Of a stretch of DNA of 64,000 nt, positions 1-7,229 are shown piece after piece; the first letter of the stretch is position 1, and each line of letters begins with the position of its first letter. The position numbers and the translations under genes are program-made. Under the pieces are notes generated by a model that did no database searches, was not told where the DNA came from, and saw nothing but the letters and a program-made list of their open reading frames with translations. This stretch comes from G965240465 sp965249525 (GTDB lineage: Bacteria; SAR324; JACQKK01), in contig OZ252237.1 of NCBI GenBank assembly GCA_965249525.1, positions 1,302,001 through 1,366,000 on the forward strand, in the 5' to 3' direction.

Positions 1-1210
1 AATTATCGCTAGCGATCACTGTGCTGCCTGAACCCACTGCCAGCAACTCGCCGTCAAGGGTTATGATGCCAGAAAGACCGCTTGTTATCCCTGATGCTTG
101 TTCGGTCCAACTTTCGCCATTGTCATCGCTGGTGAGAACAAGACCGCTTATTCCCACCACCACCAAGCGGCTGTCAACGACTGTAACAGCATAAAGCGTA
201 CGGGCAAGAGGCCCTGCGTCTTGCAGGCTCCAACTTTCGCCATTGTCATCGCTGGTGATGACTGCACTGCCATGACCTACCGCCACCAAGCGGCTGCCGA
301 TGGTTGCGATATCATACAGAGTGCGGGTAGTCACTGCTTCTCTGGATGTCCAGCTTTCGCCATTGTCATCACTGGTGAGGACGAGACCGTTTTCTCCCAC
401 TACCACCAAACGACTGCCAATGGTTTTTACAGCCATAAGATTTTCGCTGGTGGATGTTGTTCGGCTGGTCCAGCTAACACCATTGTCATCACTGGTGATC
501 AAGACACCGCTGGTTCCCACCACCACCAAACGACTGCCAATAACCTCTACACCCTTAAAATTATCGGCCGTTATGGATGATGTTTGGCTGGTCCAGGTGA
601 CGCCATTGTCATCGCTGGTGAGTACTGTGCCAAAAACGCCCACTGCTATCAGGAGGCTGTCAGTAACCTTGAGCTTTTCAATACCATTGCTGGTGGATGT
701 TGTTCGGCTGGTCCAGGTTTCGCCAGAGTCATCACTGGTGATCAATGTACCAGAGACTCCCACCGCCACCAGGCTTTGACCGACGCTGACTACATCGTAC
801 AAAGTAATGGGTAGGCCACCGCTGGTAAACAGAGTCCCTGATGTTCGAACTGTCCAGCTGGTGCCTGGCAGAGAACTGTCAGTATCACTGCTGTCGCTGC
901 TGTCAGAGTCGCTGTCAGAGTCGCTGTCAGAGTCGCTGTCAGAGTCGCTGTCAGAGTCGCTGTCAGAGTCGCTGTCAGAGTCACTGTCCGAGTCGCTGTC
1001 AGAATCGCTGTCCGAGTCGCTGTCAGAGTCACTGCTGTCATCGCTGTTGTCTGCCAGGTCCTGCGTTGCAAAGTCGTCTGAGGAACTGCCTTTTGCAGTG
1101 TTGCCATCGCCGCCGCTACAACCAGCCAAACCCATCATGGCTACAAGCAAAAACAGCCACCCGGCTTTGATAAAGCCTGTGAATATTGTTCTAAAGTTTT
1201 TTACTATCAT
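1..1210 (-). CDS. Lipoprotein with Ser-Asp linker and YCF48/BNR-like beta-propeller (3' end beyond window)
   Basis: The ATG at 1208-1210 follows an AAAGGA ribosome-binding site about 9 nt upstream. The N-terminus is a lipoprotein signal: a hydrophobic stretch ending in lipobox Leu-Ala-Gly-Cys, with Cys31 as the acylation site. An acidic linker of almost pure Ser-Asp dipeptides follows (roughly 880-1050), then at least six degenerate repeats of about 40 residues, each with the pattern V-G-x-x-G-x-(L/V)-(I/L)-T-S-D-D-(N/S)-G-x-(S/T)-W. That pattern is typical of YCF48/BNR (sialidase-like) propeller blades. The frame is open to base 1, so the C-terminus is missing. I infer a surface- or periplasm-exposed lipoprotein on a flexible stalk; its ligand is unknown. 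The family name comes from the repeat pattern only. Confidence 0.8.
   Translation of the reverse strand, partial: MIVKNFRTIFTGFIKAGWLFLLVAMMGLAGCSGGDGNTAKGSSSDDFATQDLADNSDDSSDSDSDSDSDSDSDSDSDSDSDSDSDSDSDSDSDSDSDSDSDSDSSDSSDTDSSLPGTSWTVRTSGTLFTSGGLPITLYDVVSVGQSLVAVGVSGTLITSDDSGETWTSRTTSTSNGIEKLKVTDSLLIAVGVFGTVLTSDDNGVTWTSQTSSITADNFKGVEVIGSRLVVVGTSGVLITSDDNGVSWTSRTTSTSENLMAVKTIGSRLVVVGENGLVLTSDDNGESWTSREAVTTRTLYDIATIGSRLVAVGHGSAVITSDDNGESWSLQDAGPLARTLYAVTVVDSRLVVVGISGLVLTSDDNGESWTEQASGITSGLSGIITLDGELLAVGSGSTVIASDN
880..1052. repeat. Ser-Asp dipeptide coding repeat (6-nt unit)
   Basis: Near-perfect tandem array of a 6-nt unit (GACAGC or GACTCT/GACTCG on the minus strand) coding alternating Asp and Ser in the lipoprotein linker. 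The codons vary (AGC, TCT, TCG) while the peptide is conserved, so the peptide looks selected. Confidence 0.85.
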
Positions 1211-1468
1211 AATAATCAATCCTTTCCCCATTTTTCATCATGAGGATGTGTTAAAAACAGATGTTTCTGCCTGTCACCATGACAGTCAGTTCATCTCTTA
1301 TTTCCATGATAGCCCCCGCTATTGCTGTCTTTAAGCAAACCCACTTTCTTTTCATACTTCTACAGAATTTCTTTAGATTCTCCACCAGGGACAACTGCTG
1401 CCGCCGCACAGCTGTTCTGGCAGCTGTTCTTAAGAGAACAACCCCGCTGGCTTTGACAGAATGTATGG

Positions 1469-2638
1469 CTAATAACGCGGCAGAGACGGGTTGATTTGCT
1501 CAGCCCAGGCATCAATACCGCCCTCTACGCTGACTGCGTCGGTGAAACCTTGCTGCTGCATCAACTGCACAGCTTTTTCCGAGCGCTTGCCGTGATGGCA
1601 GTGTACAAACACTTTGCTGTCCTTGGGCAGTGAGTCCAAACCTGCTGGCAGGGTACTCAAGGGAAGCAGCTTGGCGCCTTCAATGTGTACAATTTCCCAT
1701 TCGTGTGCTTCACGCACATCCAAGAGGGTAATATTGTGGTCATTGGCTATGGCTTGCTGCAATTCCCCCACAGTGACCGTGGGTACACTCGGTTCACTTG
1801 GGGCATTGCCATTGCTGCTGGCGTTGACAAAGGCTTGGTAGTCTATCAGTTCAGTGACCTTGGGGTTGTCTCCGCACAGCAGGCAATTGTGGTTCTTGGT
1901 GATGCGTACGGTTTGAAACCGCATACGCAAAGCGTCAAACAGCAGCAGTCTGTCTTTCAATGATTCACCAATGCCCACAATCCATTTGACTGTCTCCGTT
2001 GCCATCAATAGTCCTATTACGCCCGGGAGCACGCCCAGCACACCAGCGGTGTCTCAGCTGGGGGCTAAATCGGGGGGCGGCGGCGCAGCATACAAACAGC
2101 GATAGCAAGCCCCGCCATCGTGCGGATGAAACGCAGCAACCTGACCCTCAAAGCGGAAAATAGAACCCGATATTAAAGGAATGCCAGCAAACCAAGCAGC
2201 ATCGTTCACCAAGTAGCGCGTTTCAAAATTGTCTGATCCATCTACCACCAAGTCCCATTCGGCAAATATTGGCTGCACATTTTCTGCTGTTAGTCGCTGC
2301 TTATAAAGCTTTACCTGCACATAGGGATTAAGTGCCTTGAGCCTCTGCCCAATGGACTCTGCCTTGGGTTGACCGATGCTGGCAGTATCGTGGGCAATTT
2401 GGCGGTTGAGGTTGGTTTCCTCCACCAAGTCATCATCCACTACACCGATGTGTCCCACTCCTGCAGCAGCCAAATAAATTCCCAACGGAGATCCCAAACC
2501 CCCCGCACCAATGCACAAAATCCTGGCAGCCTTTAGGCGACGTTGTCCAGGCAGGCCTACCTCAGGCAGGGTCAGGTGACGGTTATAGCGTTTAATTTCT
2601 TCTGCTGTAAGTTCTGCTTCAGGCATGGGGTCACGCAT
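1469..2638 (-). CDS. ThiF/MoeB-type E1-like sulfur-carrier adenylyltransferase fused to rhodanese, with in-frame TGA read as selenocysteine
   Basis: If TGA at 2056-2054 is read through, this is one 389-residue protein. Residues 1-270 are an E1-like domain: nucleotide-binding GAGGLGS (44-50), zinc Cys pairs C178/C181 and C252/C255. Residues about 288-385 are a rhodanese domain with active-site Cys347 in a CHHGKRS loop. This is the MOCS3/MoeZ architecture, which adenylates and sulfurates ubiquitin-like sulfur carriers (MoaD/ThiS type). Codon 195 is TGA, exactly where relatives have Cys in the Pro-Ser-Cys-Asp-Thr-Ala-Gly-Val motif; sequence on both sides matches the family without a shift. A SECIS-like hairpin follows and selA is in this window, so selenocysteine insertion is the best explanation. 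Alternatives are a nonsense mutation or a sequencing error. An ATG at 2626 is an alternative start; no clear ribosome-binding site precedes either. Confidence 0.85.
2023..2038 (-). promoter_or_regulatory. Candidate bacterial SECIS hairpin in the moeB-like selenoprotein gene
   Basis: On the minus strand, 15 nt after the TGA, CTGGG (2038-2034) can pair with CCCGG (2027-2023), enclosing the hexaloop CGTGCT. The apical loop starts about 21 nt after the UGA and has G as its second base followed by U. Both fit the general bacterial SECIS description (short stem, G early in the loop, loop roughly 16-37 nt downstream). An alternative hairpin with loop TGGGC a few bases upstream is also possible. Hand-folded, not computed. 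Confidence 0.55.
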
Positions 2639-2645
2639 CCATCAA

Positions 2646-2747
2646 AAAAGGGGTCTTCCGCAAGAAAATTTATCGGGTGCTGTCGGATAGGGGGAAATTG
2701 GGCAATAGGATCCCCAATGCAGCTCCCTTTCTCAACGGAAGACCCTT
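2646..2747 (-). other. Long imperfect hairpin with U-run: possible small RNA, leader or attenuator
   Basis: GGGTCTTCCG (2651-2660) is a perfect inverted repeat of CGGAAGACCC (2736-2745). Nested inside, read on the minus strand, are AGAAA/TTTCT, GGGAGCTG/CAGCACCC (one mismatch) and ATTGGG/CCCAAT, so the roughly 95-nt segment folds as one rod. On the minus strand the closing stem is followed by CTTTTTT, terminator-like, ending about 7 nt before the moeB-like start codon. It lies between divergent genes, where a simple gene-end terminator is not expected. It does not contain the conserved SRP RNA domain IV loop, nor does it look like tmRNA or tRNA-Sec. Confidence 0.45.
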
Positions 2748-2943
2748 TACAATCTAAGATTTTTTTAACTTAATCTACAAGCCCATAGCAATCAATTTTT
2801 CACCAAACTGTCACATGGTTGGTGCAAACTTGCCATATGCTGCAAAACTGAAGTACAATCCACCATACATCAAAGCGACCAAGCAGCAGCAATAATTTCT
2901 TGGCAGCGGATTTTTTTGACACCCTTAGCAAGAGAAATTTTCT

Positions 2944-3996
2944 ATGCAGGAAGCAAAAAAGCGACATCTGCATGCAGTAGAAAAGCCCGCTGTATTCAGT
3001 ATGAAAACCCTCACCGCCAGGCAGCAGGCGGTGGTGGAAGAACTGGGCAAAGAGCGTCTGGTAGAGATGTATCGGCTGATGTTTCTAATTCGCTCATTTG
3101 AACAACGGGCAGAACAAATGTACCAGCAGCGCAAAATTGGGGGGTTTTTGCATTTGTATATGGGTCAAGAGGCAGTCGGAGTGGGGATGCTTTCGGCTTT
3201 GCGACCAGATGACTATGTTGCCACTTCTTATCGCGACCATGGCATTTCACTGGCACAGGGCTTGAGTCCCAATGCCTGCATGGCAGAATTGTTTGGCAAG
3301 CAAAGCGGAGTTTGCGGCGGCAAAGGGGGTTCCATGCATTATTTCAGCAAAGAGAAGAACTTTTTTGGCGGGCACGGAATCGTGGGAGGACAAATTCCGG
3401 TTGGTTTGGGTGCAGGATTCGCTGCCTATTACAATCAAACCGATCAACTCAGCCTGGTGTTAATGGGTGATGGTGCTGTACAGCAAGGCGTGTTTCACGA
3501 ATCATGCAACATTGCCAGCTTGTGGCAGCTGCCAGTGCTGTTCGTGATTGAGAACAACATGTACGGTATGGGCACAGCGGTCAGCCGTGCTTCTGCAGTA
3601 GCAGATTTCACCCTCAAGGGACAAGGCTACCAAATGGAGGCACTCAAGGTGGATGGCATGAACCTGCTGGACTGTTACGCAGCAACAAGCGATGCAGCAG
3701 CCAAGCGCCGCAAGCAACCCTCCCCCCTCCTCCTAGAAGCCAAAACCTATCGCTACCGTGGACATTCCATCTCAGACCCCGCCAACTACCGCAGCAGAGA
3801 AGAAATTGAACATTATCGCCAAATTGACCCCATCCAGCAAGTCAAAAAACTGCTGCTGGAAATCAAGTGGCTTACTGAGGATTCCGCCAAACAGCTGGAA
3901 CGCCAAGTACGTGATGAAATCGCAGCAGCAGTAGAATTCGCTGACAAAAGTCCCGAACCCCCCCTGGCAGAAAAACAAAGCCACATATTCGCTTAA
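2944..3996 (+). CDS. pdhA: Pyruvate dehydrogenase E1 component, alpha subunit
   Basis: Thiamine-diphosphate dependent decarboxylase subunit of the PDH complex; with PdhB it transfers the acetyl group to E2 lipoyl domains. The ThDP/Mg motif starts at GDGAVQQG and ends at ENN about 30 residues later. The early segment with FEQRAEQMYQQRKIGGFLHL and the phosphorylation-loop-like YRYRGHSISDP region are typical of E1 alpha. At 350 residues it has the usual length of the separate-alpha type. The ATG at 2944 has AAGAGA 8 nt upstream; a downstream ATG at 3001 is an alternative. First gene of a pdhA-membrane protein-pdhB-pdhC cluster. Confidence 0.95.
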   Translation: MQEAKKRHLHAVEKPAVFSMKTLTARQQAVVEELGKERLVEMYRLMFLIRSFEQRAEQMYQQRKIGGFLHLYMGQEAVGVGMLSALRPDDYVATSYRDHGISLAQGLSPNACMAELFGKQSGVCGGKGGSMHYFSKEKNFFGGHGIVGGQIPVGLGAGFAAYYNQTDQLSLVLMGDGAVQQGVFHESCNIASLWQLPVLFVIENNMYGMGTAVSRASAVADFTLKGQGYQMEALKVDGMNLLDCYAATSDAAAKRRKQPSPLLLEAKTYRYRGHSISDPANYRSREEIEHYRQIDPIQQVKKLLLEIKWLTEDSAKQLERQVRDEIAAAVEFADKSPEPPLAEKQSHIFA

Positions 3997-4064
3997 ACCC
4001 CCCCTGGTTTGCTAATCATCGCTGTAAAACATTATCCAGGCTGGTACCAACCTTTGATGCACTT

Positions 4065-4475
4065 ATGAAAACCCGCACCCGATCCATACCCCCTCACAAA
4101 GCCTTCTGGCTGCCTGCCTTCTGGCTGCTTGCCTGGTTGTGGCTGCCGCTGGGGGTTGTCATCATCGGTCTACTGCGCTTTACCCTGATAGAAGCCCCAG
4201 CAGAGGGCATCAATTTCTCTGGCATGCTGTCGCTTGCTTCCCTGCTGCCGCTGGCGGTGACCGCACCCTTTGGTCTGCCCTTGGCCCTAGCCTGCCGCAA
4301 GCTTTACCGCCAGGGATATGTTGTCTTGACCTATGTGCTGTTCACTGTACTGGGCTTGGCAACCTCTTTTTTCAGTCTTTTTGCAGGCTTGCTGGGTCCC
4401 ATAGCTATTGCGATTGTGGCGGGTATTTTTAGTTTGCCGGCCTGGCTGCTTTATTGGTTTTTGCGCAAGCGTTAG
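4065..4475 (+). CDS. Small integral membrane protein inside the pdh cluster
   Basis: A 136-residue protein with a basic N-terminus (MKTRTRSIPPHKAF) and about four hydrophobic segments: near residues 12-35, 50-75, 84-108 and 112-130. It ends in a basic Leu-Arg-Lys-Arg tail. No cysteine pairs, histidine clusters or other motifs suggest a function, and I do not recognise the family. It sits between pdhA and pdhB on the same strand, 68 nt after pdhA, so it is probably co-transcribed, but nothing in the sequence ties it to pyruvate metabolism. Confidence 0.65.
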   Translation: MKTRTRSIPPHKAFWLPAFWLLAWLWLPLGVVIIGLLRFTLIEAPAEGINFSGMLSLASLLPLAVTAPFGLPLALACRKLYRQGYVVLTYVLFTVLGLATSFFSLFAGLLGPIAIAIVAGIFSLPAWLLYWFLRKR

Positions 4476-4617
4476 GCGGGCTGTTTGGCAATAGACATCA
4501 CTTAGTGACTAAGTGACTAACGCACAAAAGATATTGCGGGAAAGAACAGGCAGGTGTGTAAAAGAAGAGGAAAGAGAAGAGGAAAGACTTGCATCAGTTT
4601 GGATGGAGGCATACTGT

Positions 4618-4656
4618 TTGGCGATTAACTTTGGCGATTAACTTTGGCGATTAGCA
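4618..4656. repeat. Tandem repeat, 13-nt unit x3
   Basis: Three consecutive copies of TTTGGCGATTAAC (last copy imperfect) in the gap upstream of pdhB. A short ACTAAGTG duplication lies near 4503-4520. Confidence 0.85.
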
Positions 4657-4711
4657 CAAGCCAGAGGCAGAGAGACTTGACACCAGCCTCTCAACAGCAT
4701 GAAACTAACCC

Positions 4712-4788
4712 TGCAACCCAGTAAGCGAAAACCCAGTAAGAGAAGACCCAGTAAGAGAAGACCCAAGAGAAGACCCAATAAGAGAAAA
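4712..4788. repeat. Tandem repeat, about 15-nt unit, directly upstream of pdhB
   Basis: Degenerate purine-rich array (unit CCCAGTAAGAGAAGA, with one shortened copy) immediately before the likely pdhB start at 4792. It is also open in the pdhB frame, where it would give a Lys/Arg/Pro-rich extension starting at an ATG at 4699. It supplies several AAGAGA Shine-Dalgarno-like strings. Confidence 0.75.
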
Positions 4789-4791
4789 ACC

Positions 4792-5778
4792 ATGCCCAAC
4801 CGCAAGATAACCACCCGTCAAGCCTTAAACGAGGCTATGATAGAAGAAATGGAGCGCGATGAGCGCGTGTTTTTGATTGGAGAGGAAGTAGCCGAGTACA
4901 ACGGTGCTTATAAAATCAGCGAAGGCATGCTGGAGAAATTCGGTGCGCGCCGTGTGGTGGATACTCCCATTTCTGAAAACGCCTTCACGGGGCTTTCTAT
5001 CGGTACCGCCATGGCGGGCTTGCGTCCCATCTTGGAATTTATGAGTTTCAATTTTTCCTTAGTGGCGTTTGATCAAATTATTTCCAATGCTGCCAAGACC
5101 TGTTACATGTCAGCAGGACAATTCAATTTGCCCCTGGTCATGCGCGGTCCTGGAGGGGCAGCTGCCCGCGTGGCAGCACAGCACTCCAACTGTTTAGAGA
5201 GTTTTTTTGCCTATATGCCAGGGTTAAAAGTCGTCATGCCTGCCACACCCAATGACGCCAAAGGACTGCTCAAAACCTCCATCCGCGATGACAATCCGGT
5301 GGTCTTTATTGAAAACGAAATGCTCTACGGCCAATCTGGGGAAGTGGAAAGCGGAGAAGTACTCATACCCCTAGGCAAAGCACGCATTAGCAAAACAGGC
5401 AAGGATGTAACCATCGTGGCACACAGCCGTATGCAGCATATGCTGGCTGAACAACTGCCTGCCTTTGCTGCAGAAAATATTGATGTGGAATTAATTGACC
5501 CCCGCACCATCAAACCTCTGGACATTGAAACCATCGCCCGTTCGGTGAAAAAGACCCACCGCGTGGTGGTGGTGGAAGAGGGTCATCGCTTTGCAGGCGT
5601 AGGGGCGGAAATCGCTGACCAGATCTACAACCGCTGCTTTGATGAATTGGACGCACCCATCTTGCGCATCACCCAAAGCGAAAACCCCTTGCCCTATGCC
5701 AAAAACCTGGAGGCTGCCTGCCTGCCCTCCCTTGAAGAAACCCTGCGCGCTGCCAAGGCAGTACTGTATCGTAACTAG
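4792..5778 (+). CDS. pdhB: Pyruvate dehydrogenase E1 component, beta subunit
   Basis: Partner of PdhA in the E1 heterotetramer; contributes the transketolase-type pyrimidine-binding domain and the C-terminal domain. From the chosen start (MPNRKITTRQALNEAM) the family pattern is complete: EEVAEYNGAYKISEGML, DTPISENAFTGLSIGTAMAG, GGAAARVAAQHSN, EMLYGQSGEV, the transketolase C-terminal domain with VVVVEEGHRFAGVGAEIA, and a normal end. The frame is open upstream to an ATG at 4699, adding 31 Lys/Arg/Pro-rich residues encoded by a tandem repeat with no counterpart in the family. I therefore chose 4792; the longer form cannot be excluded. Confidence 0.94.
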   Translation: MPNRKITTRQALNEAMIEEMERDERVFLIGEEVAEYNGAYKISEGMLEKFGARRVVDTPISENAFTGLSIGTAMAGLRPILEFMSFNFSLVAFDQIISNAAKTCYMSAGQFNLPLVMRGPGGAAARVAAQHSNCLESFFAYMPGLKVVMPATPNDAKGLLKTSIRDDNPVVFIENEMLYGQSGEVESGEVLIPLGKARISKTGKDVTIVAHSRMQHMLAEQLPAFAAENIDVELIDPRTIKPLDIETIARSVKKTHRVVVVEEGHRFAGVGAEIADQIYNRCFDELDAPILRITQSENPLPYAKNLEAACLPSLEETLRAAKAVLYRN

Positions 5779-5799
5779 CAGCCCGCCTATAATCTGCAT

Positions 5800-5864
5800 A
5801 CAACTTGTGCTAACAACTTGTGCTAACAACTTGTGCTAACAACTTGTGCTGACAACTTGTGCTG
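5800..5864. repeat. Tandem repeat, 13-nt unit x5, between pdhB and pdhC
   Basis: Five copies of ACAACTTGTGCTA, the last two ending in G, fill most of the pdhB-pdhC gap and stop a few bases before the AAAGGAG ribosome-binding site of pdhC. Confidence 0.9.
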
Positions 5865-5880
5865 ACAAAGGAGTAAATCT

Positions 5881-7206
5881 GTGCCCATCTTGCTGTTGAT
5901 GCCCAGCCTCAGCCCCACCATGGAAAGTGGAGTGATTGCAGACTTTAAGAAAAAAGAAGGCCAGTATGTGGGTATGGGGGAAGTGTTCGCCGAGATAGAA
6001 ACCGACAAAGCCGTGATGGAATATGAACTAGCTGATGAGGGCTATGTGCGCAAGCTGCTGGTGGAGACAGGCAAAGAATTACAGGTGGGAGAACCCATAG
6101 CGGTGCTGGCAGAATCGCTGGAAGAAGATATCAAGGAGGTACTGGCAGAAAGCAAATCTGCTAAGATTCAAGCAGCAAGCCCGCCAGCAAGCCCGCCAGC
6201 AAGCCCCGCCCCAACTGCTGAGGCCTCACAGCCTCAACCCCAGCCAGCAGCTGCCAATTCTGCTGCTGCACCGACTGCTGCACCACCAGCTGCTGCTGTA
6301 CCGACTGCTGTCATGCCAACTGCGGAAACTGGACGCACCAAGATTTCCCCTTATGCGCGCAAGCTGGCAGAGGCTGGCAGCTTCAAATGGCAGGGGATGA
6401 AAGGCAGCGGACCTGGTGGTCGGGTGATAGCTGCAGATATACAGGCAGCCCTGGCGGGGAATGGAATGGCTGCGGGGAAACCCTCGGTTATGGCAGTACC
6501 TGCGGCAGACATATTTGGAGACAAGCCCTATGTGGACATCTCCTTGGGGATGATGCGCAAAGCCATTGGACGCAAAATGGTGGAAGCCAAGGTCTCCGCA
6601 CCCCATTTTCAGCTGCGCTGCAAGCTGCGCGCCAATGCCTTGACGGATGTACGCAGCCAACTGAAACAGGTATTCCCTGATATTCGGGTATCGGTGAATG
6701 ATTTTGTCTTGCGGGCCTGTGCGCTGGCACTGACGCGCCATCCTGAGATGAACAGCCATTTTGCCGATGGGTACATTCGTCGTTATCGGCAGGTGGATTT
6801 ATCGGTAGCTGTAGCCACCGAAGAGGGCTTGTTCACACCCATTATTGTGGACGCTGCCAACAAGGGGCTGGTGCAATTGGGAACAGAAGTGCGTGCCTTG
6901 GCAAAAAAAGCCCGCATGCGAAAGCTAACTCCAGAGGAGTACAGCGGCGGCAGTTTTACGGTATCCAACTTGGGGATGTTTGGGGTGGATGAATTCAATG
7001 CGATTTTGAATGTTCCTCAGGTGGGCATTTTAGCAGTTGCTGGTATTGTAGATGAGGCGGTGGTGGAAGCAGGTCACTTGGTGGCAGGCAAGACCATGAT
7101 GCTGACTCTTTCGTGTGATCATCGTGCAGTGGATGGTGCCGATGCAGCACGTTTCATGGAGACTTTGCGCAGTCTGTTGGAAGCACCAGCAGCCCTTGCT
7201 TTTTAG
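5881..7206 (+). CDS. pdhC: Dihydrolipoamide acetyltransferase, E2 of pyruvate dehydrogenase
   Basis: Core of the PDH complex. One N-terminal lipoyl domain (residues 1-80) with the lipoylated Lys43 in ETDKAVME; a Pro/Ala-rich swinging linker (about 97-145) with ASPP repeats; a peripheral subunit-binding domain (about 150-190, ISPYARKLAEAG and GSGPGGRVIAADI); then a catalytic acetyltransferase domain ending with the active-site motif DHRAVDG. GTG start at 5881 is set by a strong AAAGGAG 7 nt upstream. It needs an E3 partner; the lpdA at 42733-44139 is the candidate in this window. Confidence 0.95.
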   Translation: MPILLLMPSLSPTMESGVIADFKKKEGQYVGMGEVFAEIETDKAVMEYELADEGYVRKLLVETGKELQVGEPIAVLAESLEEDIKEVLAESKSAKIQAASPPASPPASPAPTAEASQPQPQPAAANSAAAPTAAPPAAAVPTAVMPTAETGRTKISPYARKLAEAGSFKWQGMKGSGPGGRVIAADIQAALAGNGMAAGKPSVMAVPAADIFGDKPYVDISLGMMRKAIGRKMVEAKVSAPHFQLRCKLRANALTDVRSQLKQVFPDIRVSVNDFVLRACALALTRHPEMNSHFADGYIRRYRQVDLSVAVATEEGLFTPIIVDAANKGLVQLGTEVRALAKKARMRKLTPEEYSGGSFTVSNLGMFGVDEFNAILNVPQVGILAVAGIVDEAVVEAGHLVAGKTMMLTLSCDHRAVDGADAARFMETLRSLLEAPAALAF

Positions 7207-7229
7207 CTGAATTTGCTCGCTGAAACACC

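Noticed and set aside
1469..2041. Separate rhodanese gene starting at GTG 2041
   Set aside because: The apparent start lies inside a conserved E1-like motif; the two parts join as one family-length protein when the TGA is read through.
2646..2747. tRNA-Sec (selC) or SRP RNA in the hairpin next to the selenoprotein gene
   Set aside because: No T-loop GGTTCGA-type sequence, no anticodon arm with TCA and no SRP GGAA-loop consensus.
4699..4791. N-terminal Lys/Arg extension of PdhB
   Set aside because: Built entirely of a 15-nt repeat, absent from the family; the ATG at 4792 fits the known start and has AAGAGA-type upstream sequence.
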